Below the pieces are notes generated by a model. That model did no database searches, was not told the origin of the DNA, and saw nothing but the letters and a program-made list of their open reading frames with translations. Source: Rhodoferax sp. OV413 (GTDB taxonomy: Bacteria > Pseudomonadota > Gammaproteobacteria > Burkholderiales > Burkholderiaceae_C). From it: DNA of 64,000 nt. The position numbers and the translations under genes were made by a program. This document shows positions 18,167-26,474 of the stretch, piece by piece (position 1 is the first letter of the stretch; every line of letters starts with the position of its first letter). The stretch lies in NCBI RefSeq assembly GCF_900104385.1, contig NZ_FNJA01000001.1:1547502-1611501 (forward strand), written 5' to 3'.

Positions 18167-19432
18167 TTATTTGCGCTGGTCCCACTTGGGCATGGGCCAG
18201 ACCACGTCACGGGTCGCCAAGCTGAACGGCCAGACGGTGTTGTACTTGCCGTCGACGATCTGGGTCAGGATGCCCTGGCCCAGGACGTTCTGGCCGGTGG
18301 CGTCGAACTTCACACCCTTCCAGGGCATGATCAGCTTGCTGCCCGGGATGTCGGTAGCCACCAGCGCCTTGCGGATGGCCTCCGGCTCGGTCGAACCCGC
18401 ACGGTTGATCGCATCGGCCATCACCATCAGCCCGGTGAAGGTGCGCGAGGAATTGCCGGTGAAGTTGATCTTGTAGCGGCTGTTGAACAAGTCGTTCACC
18501 TGCTTGATCAGCGGGTTGCGCGATGCCAGGTCCAACGCCCAGACCTCACGGGTGATCACGTACTCGGCATCCTTACCCAAGGTCTTGACGAAGTCGGTGT
18601 CGGTGAAGCCGGCGTTGTTGGCCAGGATCATGTCCGGCAGGAAGCCCAGTTCCTTGTAGGTCTTCATCGACAGAATCGCATCGGCCGTGTACGAGGACTG
18701 CAGCACCAGGTTCGGGTTCGCAGCCTTCAGGGTTTGCACCTCGGAGGTCAGCTGCGTGGTCTTGGCCGGGTACATCACCTGCTTGGCCAGGTTCAGCTTG
18801 TACTCGGGCGCCAGCTTGGTCTGCAGCTTGGTGGTTTCGGTGCCCCACAAGCCGTTTTCGTTCAGCGACACCACCACGCCGGGCTTGATGCCCTTCTTGG
18901 CTTCCAGCTCCTTCAAAAACTCAAAGGCGTTGTGCACGAACAGGTCGTCGTGCGGCGTGATGCGGAAGAACCATTTGAAGTTGCGCTGTGTCAGCGATGC
19001 CGACGACGACTCGGGGTTCAAGAACGGCACGCCCGCACGCTCGGCTACCTGGCTGGCGGTGGCAGTGACGGCGCTGTTGTAGGCGCCGACGATGGCCACC
19101 ACCTTTTCTTGGGTGATCAGGCGCTCGGCTTCGGACGCGCCGGTTTGCGGATTTGCCTGGTGGTCGGCAAATACCAGCTTGATCTTGGCCCCCTTCAGGT
19201 TCGACAAGCCTTTGCCAGCGGCGAACGGCAAATCGGCAATGCCGGGCGAGCCGTTGTTGATGATGTCGGCCGCCAGCTCCAGCGCGCTGCGCAGCTCGGC
19301 ACCGACGGCAGCACCTGGGCCGGTCAGTGGGTAGATCACCCCGATCTTGACCTCTTGCTGGGCTTGCGCGCTGGCGGTAATACCGGCACCTACCAACACT
19401 GCAGCCAGCCGAAATTTGAACGAACTTTTCAT
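18167..19432 (-). CDS. ABC transporter substrate-binding protein, LivK family
   Basis: A 421-residue periplasmic receptor with signal peptide MKSSFKFRLAAVLVGAGITA ending at AQAQ. It is a type I periplasmic-binding fold: VKIGVIYPLTGPGAAVG at the start, KLVFADHQANPQTGASEAER, and VVAIVGAYNSAVTATASQVA. It is longer than the classical leucine receptor and closer to the amide/urea/aromatic-acid subgroup (PF13458 type). GAGGAG precedes the ATG. It is the first gene of the minus-strand run, with a T-N11-A palindrome about 100 bp upstream. Confidence 0.92.
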   Translation of the reverse strand: MKSSFKFRLAAVLVGAGITASAQAQQEVKIGVIYPLTGPGAAVGAELRSALELAADIINNGSPGIADLPFAAGKGLSNLKGAKIKLVFADHQANPQTGASEAERLITQEKVVAIVGAYNSAVTATASQVAERAGVPFLNPESSSASLTQRNFKWFFRITPHDDLFVHNAFEFLKELEAKKGIKPGVVVSLNENGLWGTETTKLQTKLAPEYKLNLAKQVMYPAKTTQLTSEVQTLKAANPNLVLQSSYTADAILSMKTYKELGFLPDMILANNAGFTDTDFVKTLGKDAEYVITREVWALDLASRNPLIKQVNDLFNSRYKINFTGNSSRTFTGLMVMADAINRAGSTEPEAIRKALVATDIPGSKLIMPWKGVKFDATGQNVLGQGILTQIVDGKYNTVWPFSLATRDVVWPMPKWDQRK

Positions 19433-19529
19433 AACAAAACTCCTCGTGAGACATGACGTTTAGATGACATGCCGCGGAGTGTGCGTCGCCGAAAAGAACA
19501 GATCAAACAAGAAATTTTTCGCTTACATC

Positions 19530-19544
19530 ATCGATTTTTTCGAT
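19530..19544. promoter_or_regulatory. Candidate LysR-type operator upstream of livK
   Basis: Perfect palindrome ATCGA-TTTTT-TCGAT, containing the T-N11-A pattern typical of LysR boxes. It is 98 bp upstream of livK and just past the end of the lysR gene. The assignment to that regulator is inference. Confidence 0.4.
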
Positions 19545-19582
19545 ATTAGGCGTTTACCCTGATGCACCATTTTTGCCAATTT

Positions 19583-20503
19583 TCAGGGCTTTGCCGTGCC
19601 CCTTTTGGTGCCCCGCTGCGCACCCATGGTTCCACCCGCAAACTCCACGGCCGACTTCACCAGGGTCTCCACCGTGGTCGCCGTGGGGTCGGTGCGGTAG
19701 CTGACGTAGATCGGCAGGTTCTTCAAAGGCGTGTCGCTGGAGAGCAGCTTCAGCTTGGCCGATGCAGTCAGTCGCTGGGCCGCAGTGCGCGGCAGCAAGG
19801 CCACGCCGAAGCCGCCCTGCACCAGCTGCACCATCGCCGAAATCGAGGAAATGGCGTGCACCTTTTTGGGCTCCAGACTGTGCTGGCGGAACAGATCCAG
19901 CAGGGTCACATGCGGTTGCGAACCCTTCTGGAAGGTCATCAACTCCATATCCGCCAGCTCGCCGAGGCGGTAATTTCTTTTTTTATGCAGTGCCGGATTG
20001 CCCACAAACACCATTTCCATGGCCGGCAGCGCATGGTTGCGCACGCCATCGCCCGATGCCGGCATGGCAGCAAACACCAGATCCAGCGTGCCGCGCTGCA
20101 CCTGGTCGGTCAGGATGGGCGTGGTTTCCACCGCCAGCTCCAGCTCCAGGCCCGGGTAGTCGATGCGCAGCTTCTCCAGCCAGGGAACCAGCCAGGAATG
20201 CAGCACCGACTCGATGGCGCCGATGCGCATCGCCACTGCCATGGTGGTGGCCGCACCCATCTCGGATTTGGCTTCGCGCTGCAAGGCCAACAGCTTTTCG
20301 GCAAACACCAGAAAGCGTGCGCCCGCAGCGGTCAGGCGAAACTGCTTCTCGCTGCGGTCGAGCAGCAGCACGCCCAGTTCTTCCTCCAGCGTGGAGATCC
20401 GGCTGGACATGGCGGACTGGGTGAGAAACAGCTTTTCGGCCGCCCGCGTGACGCTCTTCAGCGACGCCACCCAGTAGAAGGCTTCGACAAAACGCAGGTT
20501 CAT
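19583..20503 (-). CDS. LysR-family transcriptional regulator
   Basis: A 306-residue regulator. The N-terminal winged helix-turn-helix spans about residues 1-60 (FVEAFYWVASLKSVTRAAEK, then LFLTQSAMSSRISTLEEELG), and an effector domain follows with a PBP-like fold. The C-terminal 15 or so residues are basic and poorly ordered. It is divergent from the dctPQM transporter with 118 bp between starts, the classical arrangement for control of that operon. It also ends 150 bp upstream of livK, so it may govern both transport systems. Confidence 0.92.
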   Translation of the reverse strand: MNLRFVEAFYWVASLKSVTRAAEKLFLTQSAMSSRISTLEEELGVLLLDRSEKQFRLTAAGARFLVFAEKLLALQREAKSEMGAATTMAVAMRIGAIESVLHSWLVPWLEKLRIDYPGLELELAVETTPILTDQVQRGTLDLVFAAMPASGDGVRNHALPAMEMVFVGNPALHKKRNYRLGELADMELMTFQKGSQPHVTLLDLFRQHSLEPKKVHAISSISAMVQLVQGGFGVALLPRTAAQRLTASAKLKLLSSDTPLKNLPIYVSYRTDPTATTVETLVKSAVEFAGGTMGAQRGTKRGTAKP

Positions 20504-20621
20504 GGCGTGGCCTCCACGGTCTGGCGTATCAGGGTTAACAGTGACGCGGTGGGGTCCGCTGGCCCAAGAATTGCACTTATGCTTTCTGATTCATTCATCG
20601 GCATATTGTCTTGGAGAGAGC

Positions 20622-21608
20622 ATGGAACACAAATTCAGCCTGGCGACCGGCGCCCTGGTCATCTTGTCGGGCCTGAGCGCCCCCCTCGCCGCGCAGACCA
20701 AATGGGACCTGCCCTCCGGCTACCCGGCCAGCAATTTCCACACCGAAAACCTGGTGCAGTTCTCCAACGACGTGGACAAAGCCAGCGGCGGCAAGCTGAA
20801 GATCACCGTGCATGCCAACGGCTCGCTGTTCAAGGCCAACGAGATCAAGCGCGCAGTGCAAGGCGGCCAGGCCCAGGCCGGTGAAATCATCCTGGCCAAC
20901 TTCGAAAACGAGAGCCCAATCTACGGCCTGGACGGCGTGCCGTTTCTGGCCAGCTCGTACGCCGAATCCAAACGCCTGTACGACGCCCAAAAGCCGGTGC
21001 TCGACGCCGTACTGGGCAAGCAAGGCATGAAGCTGCTGTACTCGGTGCCATGGCCGCCGCAGGGCATCTTCACCAAGAAAGAAATCAACTCTGTGGCCGA
21101 TCTGCGCGGCATCAAATGGCGCGCCTACAGCCCGGCCACCGCCAAAATCGCTGAACTGGTGGGCGCGGTGCCGGTCACCATCCAGGCGGCCGAGCTGTCG
21201 CAAGCCCTGGCCACCGGCGTGGTCGAGAGCTACATCAGCTCGGTCTCCACCGGCTACGACAGCAAGACCTACGAGAGCACCAAGTACTTCTACGACACCC
21301 AGGCCTGGCTGCCGAAGAACGCGGTGTTCGCCAACAAAAAGGCCTTTGACGCGCTCGACCCCGCCACCCAGGCCAATGTGATGAAGGCCGCGGCCGACGC
21401 CGAAGAGCGCGGCTGGAAGACCAGCCAGGAAAAGACCGAGTGGTACAAAAAAGCCTTGACCGACAAAGGCATGAAGATCGTGCCGCCCAGCCCCAAGCTG
21501 ATGGCCGACATGCGCCAGCTCGGCGGCATCATGCTGGCCGACTGGCAGAAGAAGGCCGGCGCCGACGGCGAAGCCATCCTGGCCGGCTACGCCAAGAGCA
21601 AGAAGTAA
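20622..21608 (+). CDS. dctP: TRAP transporter substrate-binding protein DctP
   Basis: A 328-residue periplasmic receptor. The ATG at 20622 follows GGAGAG and opens a signal peptide (MEHKFSLATGALVILSGLSA, cleavage near AAQ). DctP features are WDLPSGYPASNFHTENLVQF, SVPWPPQGIFTKK and ADLRGIKWRAYSPAT, with the substrate-contacting arginine in the last. The reading frame extends 40 codons further upstream, into the promoter region. It is first in dctP-dctQ-dctM-crcB. The ligand is probably a carboxylate; its identity cannot be read. Confidence 0.93.
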   Translation: MEHKFSLATGALVILSGLSAPLAAQTKWDLPSGYPASNFHTENLVQFSNDVDKASGGKLKITVHANGSLFKANEIKRAVQGGQAQAGEIILANFENESPIYGLDGVPFLASSYAESKRLYDAQKPVLDAVLGKQGMKLLYSVPWPPQGIFTKKEINSVADLRGIKWRAYSPATAKIAELVGAVPVTIQAAELSQALATGVVESYISSVSTGYDSKTYESTKYFYDTQAWLPKNAVFANKKAFDALDPATQANVMKAAADAEERGWKTSQEKTEWYKKALTDKGMKIVPPSPKLMADMRQLGGIMLADWQKKAGADGEAILAGYAKSKK

Positions 21609-21611
21609 ACG

Positions 21612-22145
21612 ATGCGCCGCTTTCTGGACCGGCTGTACGACGCGTCGGGCGCGCTCGGCGCCATCTTTGTGGCGCTGATCTGCGTGCTGATGCTGGGCCA
21701 GAGCATATTGCGCACCATGGGCATACGCACCGGTGCGGTGAACGATGTGGTGTCGTGGTTCTGCGCGGCGGCGGCGTTCTTTGCCATGGCCCATGCGTTC
21801 AAACACGGCGACTTTGTGCGCGTCACGCTGCTGCTCGAAAAGGTCAACGCCAAAACCCGCCGCGTGCTGGAGATCACCTCGCTACTGATCGGCACCGTGT
21901 CCACCGCCTTCCTGGCCTGGTCGGCCGTCAAGTTCACCTACGAGAGCTGGGAGTTCAACGACCTGGCCCAGGGCCTGCTGCCCATGCCGATGTGGATTCC
22001 GCAACTGAGCTTTGCCTTCGGTTCCATCCTGCTGCTGGTGGCGGTGGTGGACGAACTCATCATCGTGCTGCGTGGCGGCGTGCCCACCTTTGTGCGGGTG
22101 GTGGAAGAGCGCCATGCGCGCGGCGATTTCTCCTCCGACGTCTAG
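21612..22145 (+). CDS. dctQ: TRAP transporter small permease DctQ
   Basis: A 177-residue protein with four hydrophobic segments, the DctQ topology. The region NDVVSWFCAAAAFFAMAHAF followed by HGDFVRVTLLLE is the family core. It starts 3 bases after the dctP stop and joins DctM in the sodium-coupled membrane unit. Confidence 0.92.
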   Translation: MRRFLDRLYDASGALGAIFVALICVLMLGQSILRTMGIRTGAVNDVVSWFCAAAAFFAMAHAFKHGDFVRVTLLLEKVNAKTRRVLEITSLLIGTVSTAFLAWSAVKFTYESWEFNDLAQGLLPMPMWIPQLSFAFGSILLLVAVVDELIIVLRGGVPTFVRVVEERHARGDFSSDV

Positions 22146-22160
22146 CCAGGGCTGTATTCA

Positions 22161-23471
22161 ATGGAAATCTTGTTCATCGGCGGGCTGCTGCTCGTCATCA
22201 TGATGCTGCTGCTGTCGGGCGGCGTCTGGATCGCCATGACCCTGGCCATCTGCGGCTGGGTCGGCCAGGCCTTTTTTACCAATACCGAGCCGGGTAAAAA
22301 CTTGTTCTCGGCCTTCTGGGAGAGCAACGCCAGCTGGGAGCTGGCCGCGCTGCCGCTGTTCATCTGGATGGGCGAAATCCTGTTCCGCACCAAGCTCAGC
22401 GAAGAAATGTTCGAAGGCCTGCGCCCCTGGCTGAACCGCATTCCCGGCCGCCTGGCGCACACCACCATCCTGGGCTGCGGCATCTTTGGCTCGGTCAGCG
22501 GCTCGTCGGCCGCCACCTGCGCCACCATCGCCAAGGTCGCCCTGCCCGAGCTGAAGAAGCGCGGCTACAACGAAGACCTGGTACTAGGCGCGCTGGCCAC
22601 CGGCGGCACGCTGGGCATCTTGATACCGCCGTCCATCACCATGGTGGTGTACGCGGTAGCGGCCGATGCATCCATCATCCGCATCTTTTTGGCCGGCTTC
22701 ATTCCGTCGGCGGTGCTGATGGCCTTGTTCATGGGCTATATCGCCTGGTGGTCGATCCGTAACCCCGACAAAGTGCCCGCCGCCGACCCGCCCAGCAGCT
22801 GGGCCGAGAAGTTCCGCAAAAGCGGCAACCTGATCCCCTGCACGGTGCTGATCATCTTTATCGTCTGGGTGCTGGTGGCCGGCTATGCCACGGCCACCGA
22901 ATGCGCGGCCTACGGCGTGGCCGGCTCGCTGGCGATTGCCGCCTGGGGCCGGGCGCTGACCTGGAGCAACTTCTGGGAAGGCCTGATGGGCGCCACCCGC
23001 ACCAGCTGCATGATCATGTTCATCCTGGCCGGCGCCGCCTTTTTGACCAAGACCATGGCCTTCACCGGCGTACCCCGCGCGCTGGCCGAATGGGTGATGG
23101 CCATGCATTTGTCGCCCTATGCGCTGATCGCCGCGCTGGTGGGCATCTACCTGGTGCTGGGCACCGCGCTCGATGGCATCAGCATGATCGTGCTGACCAG
23201 CGCCGTGGTGCTGCCCATGATCCAGGCGGCCGGCTTCGACCTGATCTGGTTCGGCATCTTCATCATCCTGCTGGTCGAGATCGCCGAGGTCACGCCGCCG
23301 GTAGGCTTCAACCTGTTTGTGCTGCAGAACATGACCGGCAAGGACAGCAACACCGTGGCCCGCGCGGCCCTGCCGTTCTTTGGCTGCCTGGTGCTGTGCA
23401 TCGTCATCATCACCGTCTTCCCGCAAGTCGTCACAATACTGCCCGACTTGGTAATGGGAACCGATAAATGA
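22161..23471 (+). CDS. dctM: TRAP transporter large permease DctM
   Basis: A 436-residue permease with about twelve membrane segments. Family signatures are GCGIFGSVSGSSAATCATIA, GGTLGILIPPSITMVVYAVA and the late LVEIAEVTPPVGFNLFVLQ. It carries the substrate across using an ion gradient. It lies 15 bp after dctQ, and its stop overlaps the crcB start by 4 bp. Confidence 0.94.
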   Translation: MEILFIGGLLLVIMMLLLSGGVWIAMTLAICGWVGQAFFTNTEPGKNLFSAFWESNASWELAALPLFIWMGEILFRTKLSEEMFEGLRPWLNRIPGRLAHTTILGCGIFGSVSGSSAATCATIAKVALPELKKRGYNEDLVLGALATGGTLGILIPPSITMVVYAVAADASIIRIFLAGFIPSAVLMALFMGYIAWWSIRNPDKVPAADPPSSWAEKFRKSGNLIPCTVLIIFIVWVLVAGYATATECAAYGVAGSLAIAAWGRALTWSNFWEGLMGATRTSCMIMFILAGAAFLTKTMAFTGVPRALAEWVMAMHLSPYALIAALVGIYLVLGTALDGISMIVLTSAVVLPMIQAAGFDLIWFGIFIILLVEIAEVTPPVGFNLFVLQNMTGKDSNTVARAALPFFGCLVLCIVIITVFPQVVTILPDLVMGTDK

Positions 23472-23851
23472 TGGCTGTGTTTGCGATATGTGTGGGCGCC
23501 TGCTTTGGTGCGCTGGCCCGCTGGGGCCTGGGCCTGTGGCTGAACCCGGGCACCAGCATTCCCATGGGCACGCTGGCCGCCAACCTGATCGGCGGCTACC
23601 TGGTGGGCGTGTGCGTGGGGGTGTTCCAAAGCCTGCCGCAGCTCGACCCGGTGTGGCGGCTGCTGCTGGTCACCGGCTTTCTGGGCGCGCTGACCACCTT
23701 CTCCAGCTTCTCGGCCGAGGTGGTGGGCATGCTGATGCAGCAACGCTACACCTTGGCGCTCGGCACCGCCGCCATCCACCTGCTGGGTTCGCTGCTGCTG
23801 ACGGTTGCCGGCATCAAGACTGCTCTTTATTTCATAGCGCCTGGCGCTTGA
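23468..23851 (+). CDS. crcB: Fluoride channel CrcB/Fluc
   Basis: A 127-residue, four-helix membrane protein of the Fluc family, which exports fluoride as dual-topology dimers. Hallmarks are GACFGALARWGLG, GTLAANLIGGYLVG (pore Asn) and GFLGALTTFSSFSAE (phenylalanine track and central sodium site). The start ATGATG overlaps the dctM stop, so it is translationally coupled to the TRAP operon; no fluoride riboswitch was seen. The last residues (FIAPGA) are encoded by the left edge of a short intergenic repeat, so the C-terminus may have been reshaped by that repeat. Confidence 0.93.
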   Translation: MMAVFAICVGACFGALARWGLGLWLNPGTSIPMGTLAANLIGGYLVGVCVGVFQSLPQLDPVWRLLLVTGFLGALTTFSSFSAEVVGMLMQQRYTLALGTAAIHLLGSLLLTVAGIKTALYFIAPGA

Positions 23852-23876
23852 TCTACCTACGCCAGAGGCCGATTTA
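23832..23876 (+). repeat. Short intergenic palindromic repeat overlapping crcB
   Basis: Copy with TCATAGCGCCTGGCGC then CTACGCCAGAGGCCGATTTA. Its first 20 bases are the last codons and stop of crcB. Confidence 0.7.
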
Positions 23877-23915
23877 TCCTAAAAAATCGGCATAGACAAC
23901 CAACGCCAGCAACGC

Positions 23916-23938
23916 AAAAGGCCCTTTCGGGCCTTTTT
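23916..23938 (+). terminator. Rho-independent terminator of the dctPQM-crcB operon
   Basis: Stem AAAAGGCCC, loop TTTC, stem GGGCCTTTT, then T. It is A-rich on the left and T-rich on the right, so it can work in both directions. It lies 65 bp after crcB. Confidence 0.85.
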
Positions 23939-23947
23939 GCTACTTAT

Positions 23948-23994
23948 TCAATAGCTGCCAGCGCAGGTTCTATCTGCGTCAGCGGCCATTTTTA
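23948..23994 (+). repeat. Short intergenic palindromic repeat
   Basis: Near-consensus copy, CAATAGCTGCCAGCGCAGG then CTGCGTCAGCGGCCATTTTT, between the terminator and the PXPV-protein gene end. Confidence 0.8.
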
Positions 23995-24002
23995 TTTAAA
24001 TA

Positions 24003-24410
24003 TTAACGATCCCAGCGGCGACCATCGCCGCGGCCATCGTTATCCCAGCCGCGGTGGTGGCCGTGGCCATGGCGCCAGCCGGGGTACACCACTTGCGGCT
24101 GTACGTAGACCGGTGGGCGTTGGTACACCACGGGCTGCGGCTGGTAATACACCGGCGCGGGCCGCACGTAGACGGGCCGTGGCTGCTCGTAGTACACCGG
24201 ACGGGGCTGTTGGTAGTACACAGGCTGTGGCTGGTAGTACACCGGTGCGGGCTGCACATAAACCGGCTGCGGATTGGCCGCAATGACCTGTACGCCGGGA
24301 ATGCCCACTCCGATAGACCACGACACATCGCTACGCGCCTGGGCCACGCTAGCGGCGCCCAGAGCGGCAACCGCCAAAACACCCACAAAAACCGAACGGT
24401 GGAACTTCAT
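24003..24410 (-). CDS. Secreted PXPV-repeat protein
   Basis: A 135-residue exported protein. The start at 24410 follows GGAG and gives a clear signal peptide (MKFHRSVFVGVLAVAALGAA, cleavage near AQA). Residues 40-110 are a low-complexity run of PVYVQPAPVYYQPQPVYY type, matching the PXPV repeat described in Burkholderiales. The C-terminus is rich in His, Gly, Asp and Arg (WRHGHGHHRGWDND). Such proteins are presumed envelope or surface proteins; function is unknown. It diverges from glnS. Confidence 0.82.
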   Translation of the reverse strand: MKFHRSVFVGVLAVAALGAASVAQARSDVSWSIGVGIPGVQVIAANPQPVYVQPAPVYYQPQPVYYQQPRPVYYEQPRPVYVRPAPVYYQPQPVVYQRPPVYVQPQVVYPGWRHGHGHHRGWDNDGRGDGRRWDR

Positions 24411-24548
24411 ACAGATCTCCTTGTTGCAATTCCAGAAGCGCATTGCTTCCTACTACTGACAACGCGATAGACAGCATCTGGTGGACAAAGGTGCCCATAG
24501 AAGAGTTGCCAAACGTAACAGTACGGCCCGCACCCCTAAAATCAGAGC

Positions 24549-26357
24549 ATGAGCGCACTCCCCCCCTCCAAAGCCCCCGCCGCAGCCCCTGGCGAAGCCA
24601 CCAAGCCCAGCAACTTCCTGCGGCAGATCATCGAAGCCGATCTGGCCAACGGCACCTACACCGCCCGCCAATGGGCCGGCAGCCCCGGCGACGCCGCCCA
24701 CCACGCGGCCGGCCAGCCCGACCCGGCCAAGATCCGCACCCGCTTCCCGCCCGAACCCAATGGCTACCTGCACATCGGCCACGCCAAAAGCATCTGCCTG
24801 AACTTCGGCCTGGCACGCGACTACGGCGGCGTCTGCCATCTGCGCTTTGACGACACCAACCCCGAAAAAGAAGACACCGAGTACGTCAACGCCATCATCG
24901 ACACCGTCAAATGGCTGGGCTACGACTGGAACGGCGCCCCAGACGCCGCGCCCTACCAGGCCAGCGACTACTTCGATTTCATGTACCGCGCCGCCGAATA
25001 CCTGGTCACCGCCGGCCACGCCTATGTGGACGAGCAAACCGTAGAGCAAATGCGCATCAACCGCGGCGACTTCGGCAAACCCGGTGTGGACAGCCCATTC
25101 CGCAGCCGCACCACGGCCGAAAACCTGGCCATCTTCCGCGAAATGCGCGACGGCCAGCACGAGGACGGATCGATGGTGCTGCGCGCCAAGATCGACATGG
25201 CCAGCCCCAACATCAATATGCGCGACCCGGCCATCTACCGCATCCGCCGCGCCACCCACCACCACACCGGCGACAAATGGTGCATCTACCCGATGTACAC
25301 CTTTGCCCACCCCATCGAAGACGCGCTGGAGCAAATCACCCACAGCATCTGCACGCTGGAATTTGAAGACCAGCGCCCGTTCTACGACTGGCTGCTGGCC
25401 CGCCTGTGCGAAGGCGGCCTGCTGGCCAGCCCGCCCCCGCGCCAGTACGAATTTGCGCGCCTGAACCTCACCTACGTGGTCACCAGCAAACGCAAGCTGG
25501 CCCAGCTGGTGTACGACCACAAGGTCAGCGGCTGGGACGACCCCCGCATGCCCACCATCGTCGGCCTGCGCCGCCGCGGCTACACCCCCGAGGCGCTGAA
25601 CCTGTTTGCCGAACGCATAGGCGTGACCAAGAGCGACAGCTGGATCGACTACAGCACCCTGGAAGGCTGCCTGCGCGAAACCCTAGACCACAGCGCCCCC
25701 CGCACCATGGCCGTGCTCGACCCCGTCAAGTTGGTGCTGACTAACTGGGACGCCGTGATGGGCGCTGGCAAGCTAGACGCCTGCAGCGCCCCCGTGCACC
25801 CGCACCTGCCGGAGCTGGGTAAGCGCCAGTTCAACATCGGCAAAGAGGTCTGGATCGAACGCGGCGACTATGAAGAAACCCCGCCCAAGGGCTTCTTCCG
25901 CCTGTTCCCTGGCAACAAGGTGCGTCTCAAATACGGCCACGTCATCAGCTGCACCGGCGCCGTGAAAGACGCCAGCGGCCGTGTCACCGAAGTGCACGCT
26001 GAACTGATCCCCGACACCAAGAGCGGCACCCCCGGCGCCGACGCGGTCAAGGTCAAGGGCGTGATCACCTGGGTCGCCGTAGCCGACGGCCTGCCCGCCG
26101 AAGTCCGCATGTACGACCGCCTGTTCAGCGACGCCCAGCCCGACGCCGGCGGCAAGGACTTCATCGAAAGCCTGAACCCAAACAGCCTGAAAGTCGTGCA
26201 CGCCATCGTCGAGCCGTCATTGGCCGCGGCCAAGGCGGACGACAAGTTCCAGTTTGAGCGGCATGGCTACTTTGTGGCGGATCGGGTGGACCACGTGCAA
26301 GGCACGAAGTTGGTGTTTAACTTGGCTGTGGGGTTGAAGGATTCTTGGGGGAAGTAA
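24549..26357 (+). CDS. glnS: Glutaminyl-tRNA synthetase
   Basis: A 602-residue class I synthetase that charges tRNA-Gln. The ATP-site motif is PPEPNGYLHIGHAKS (about residues 65-80), LRFDDTNPEKEDTEY follows, and the KMSKS-like loop is VTSKRKLAQLV near residue 312, a Thr for the usual Met. The anticodon-binding beta-barrels occupy the C-terminal 200 residues (KGFFRLFPGNKVRLKYG). An N-terminal extension of about 20 Pro/Ala-rich residues precedes NFLRQIIEADL. A probable terminator 120 bp downstream lies inside the convergent AIPR gene. Confidence 0.95.
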   Translation: MSALPPSKAPAAAPGEATKPSNFLRQIIEADLANGTYTARQWAGSPGDAAHHAAGQPDPAKIRTRFPPEPNGYLHIGHAKSICLNFGLARDYGGVCHLRFDDTNPEKEDTEYVNAIIDTVKWLGYDWNGAPDAAPYQASDYFDFMYRAAEYLVTAGHAYVDEQTVEQMRINRGDFGKPGVDSPFRSRTTAENLAIFREMRDGQHEDGSMVLRAKIDMASPNINMRDPAIYRIRRATHHHTGDKWCIYPMYTFAHPIEDALEQITHSICTLEFEDQRPFYDWLLARLCEGGLLASPPPRQYEFARLNLTYVVTSKRKLAQLVYDHKVSGWDDPRMPTIVGLRRRGYTPEALNLFAERIGVTKSDSWIDYSTLEGCLRETLDHSAPRTMAVLDPVKLVLTNWDAVMGAGKLDACSAPVHPHLPELGKRQFNIGKEVWIERGDYEETPPKGFFRLFPGNKVRLKYGHVISCTGAVKDASGRVTEVHAELIPDTKSGTPGADAVKVKGVITWVAVADGLPAEVRMYDRLFSDAQPDAGGKDFIESLNPNSLKVVHAIVEPSLAAAKADDKFQFERHGYFVADRVDHVQGTKLVFNLAVGLKDSWGK

Positions 26358-26474
26358 CGAGGGCACTCCATCGTGTACTAATCGTGCCAATTAGGCTCCT
26401 GGAACATTTGCAGAAGCAATAGCCACACTGAACTAGCCCTAATGGCTATTTGGTTTTTCCCTGCGACGTCTTCT

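Noticed and set aside
23400..23470. Fluoride riboswitch before crcB
   Set aside because: crcB overlaps the dctM coding sequence, leaving no leader; no pseudoknot-like pattern was seen.
24040..24320. Regular short repeats resembling a CRISPR array
   Set aside because: The repeats are 12-24 bp codon-level PVYYQP-type repeats inside a protein with signal peptide and ribosome site; there are no unique spacers.
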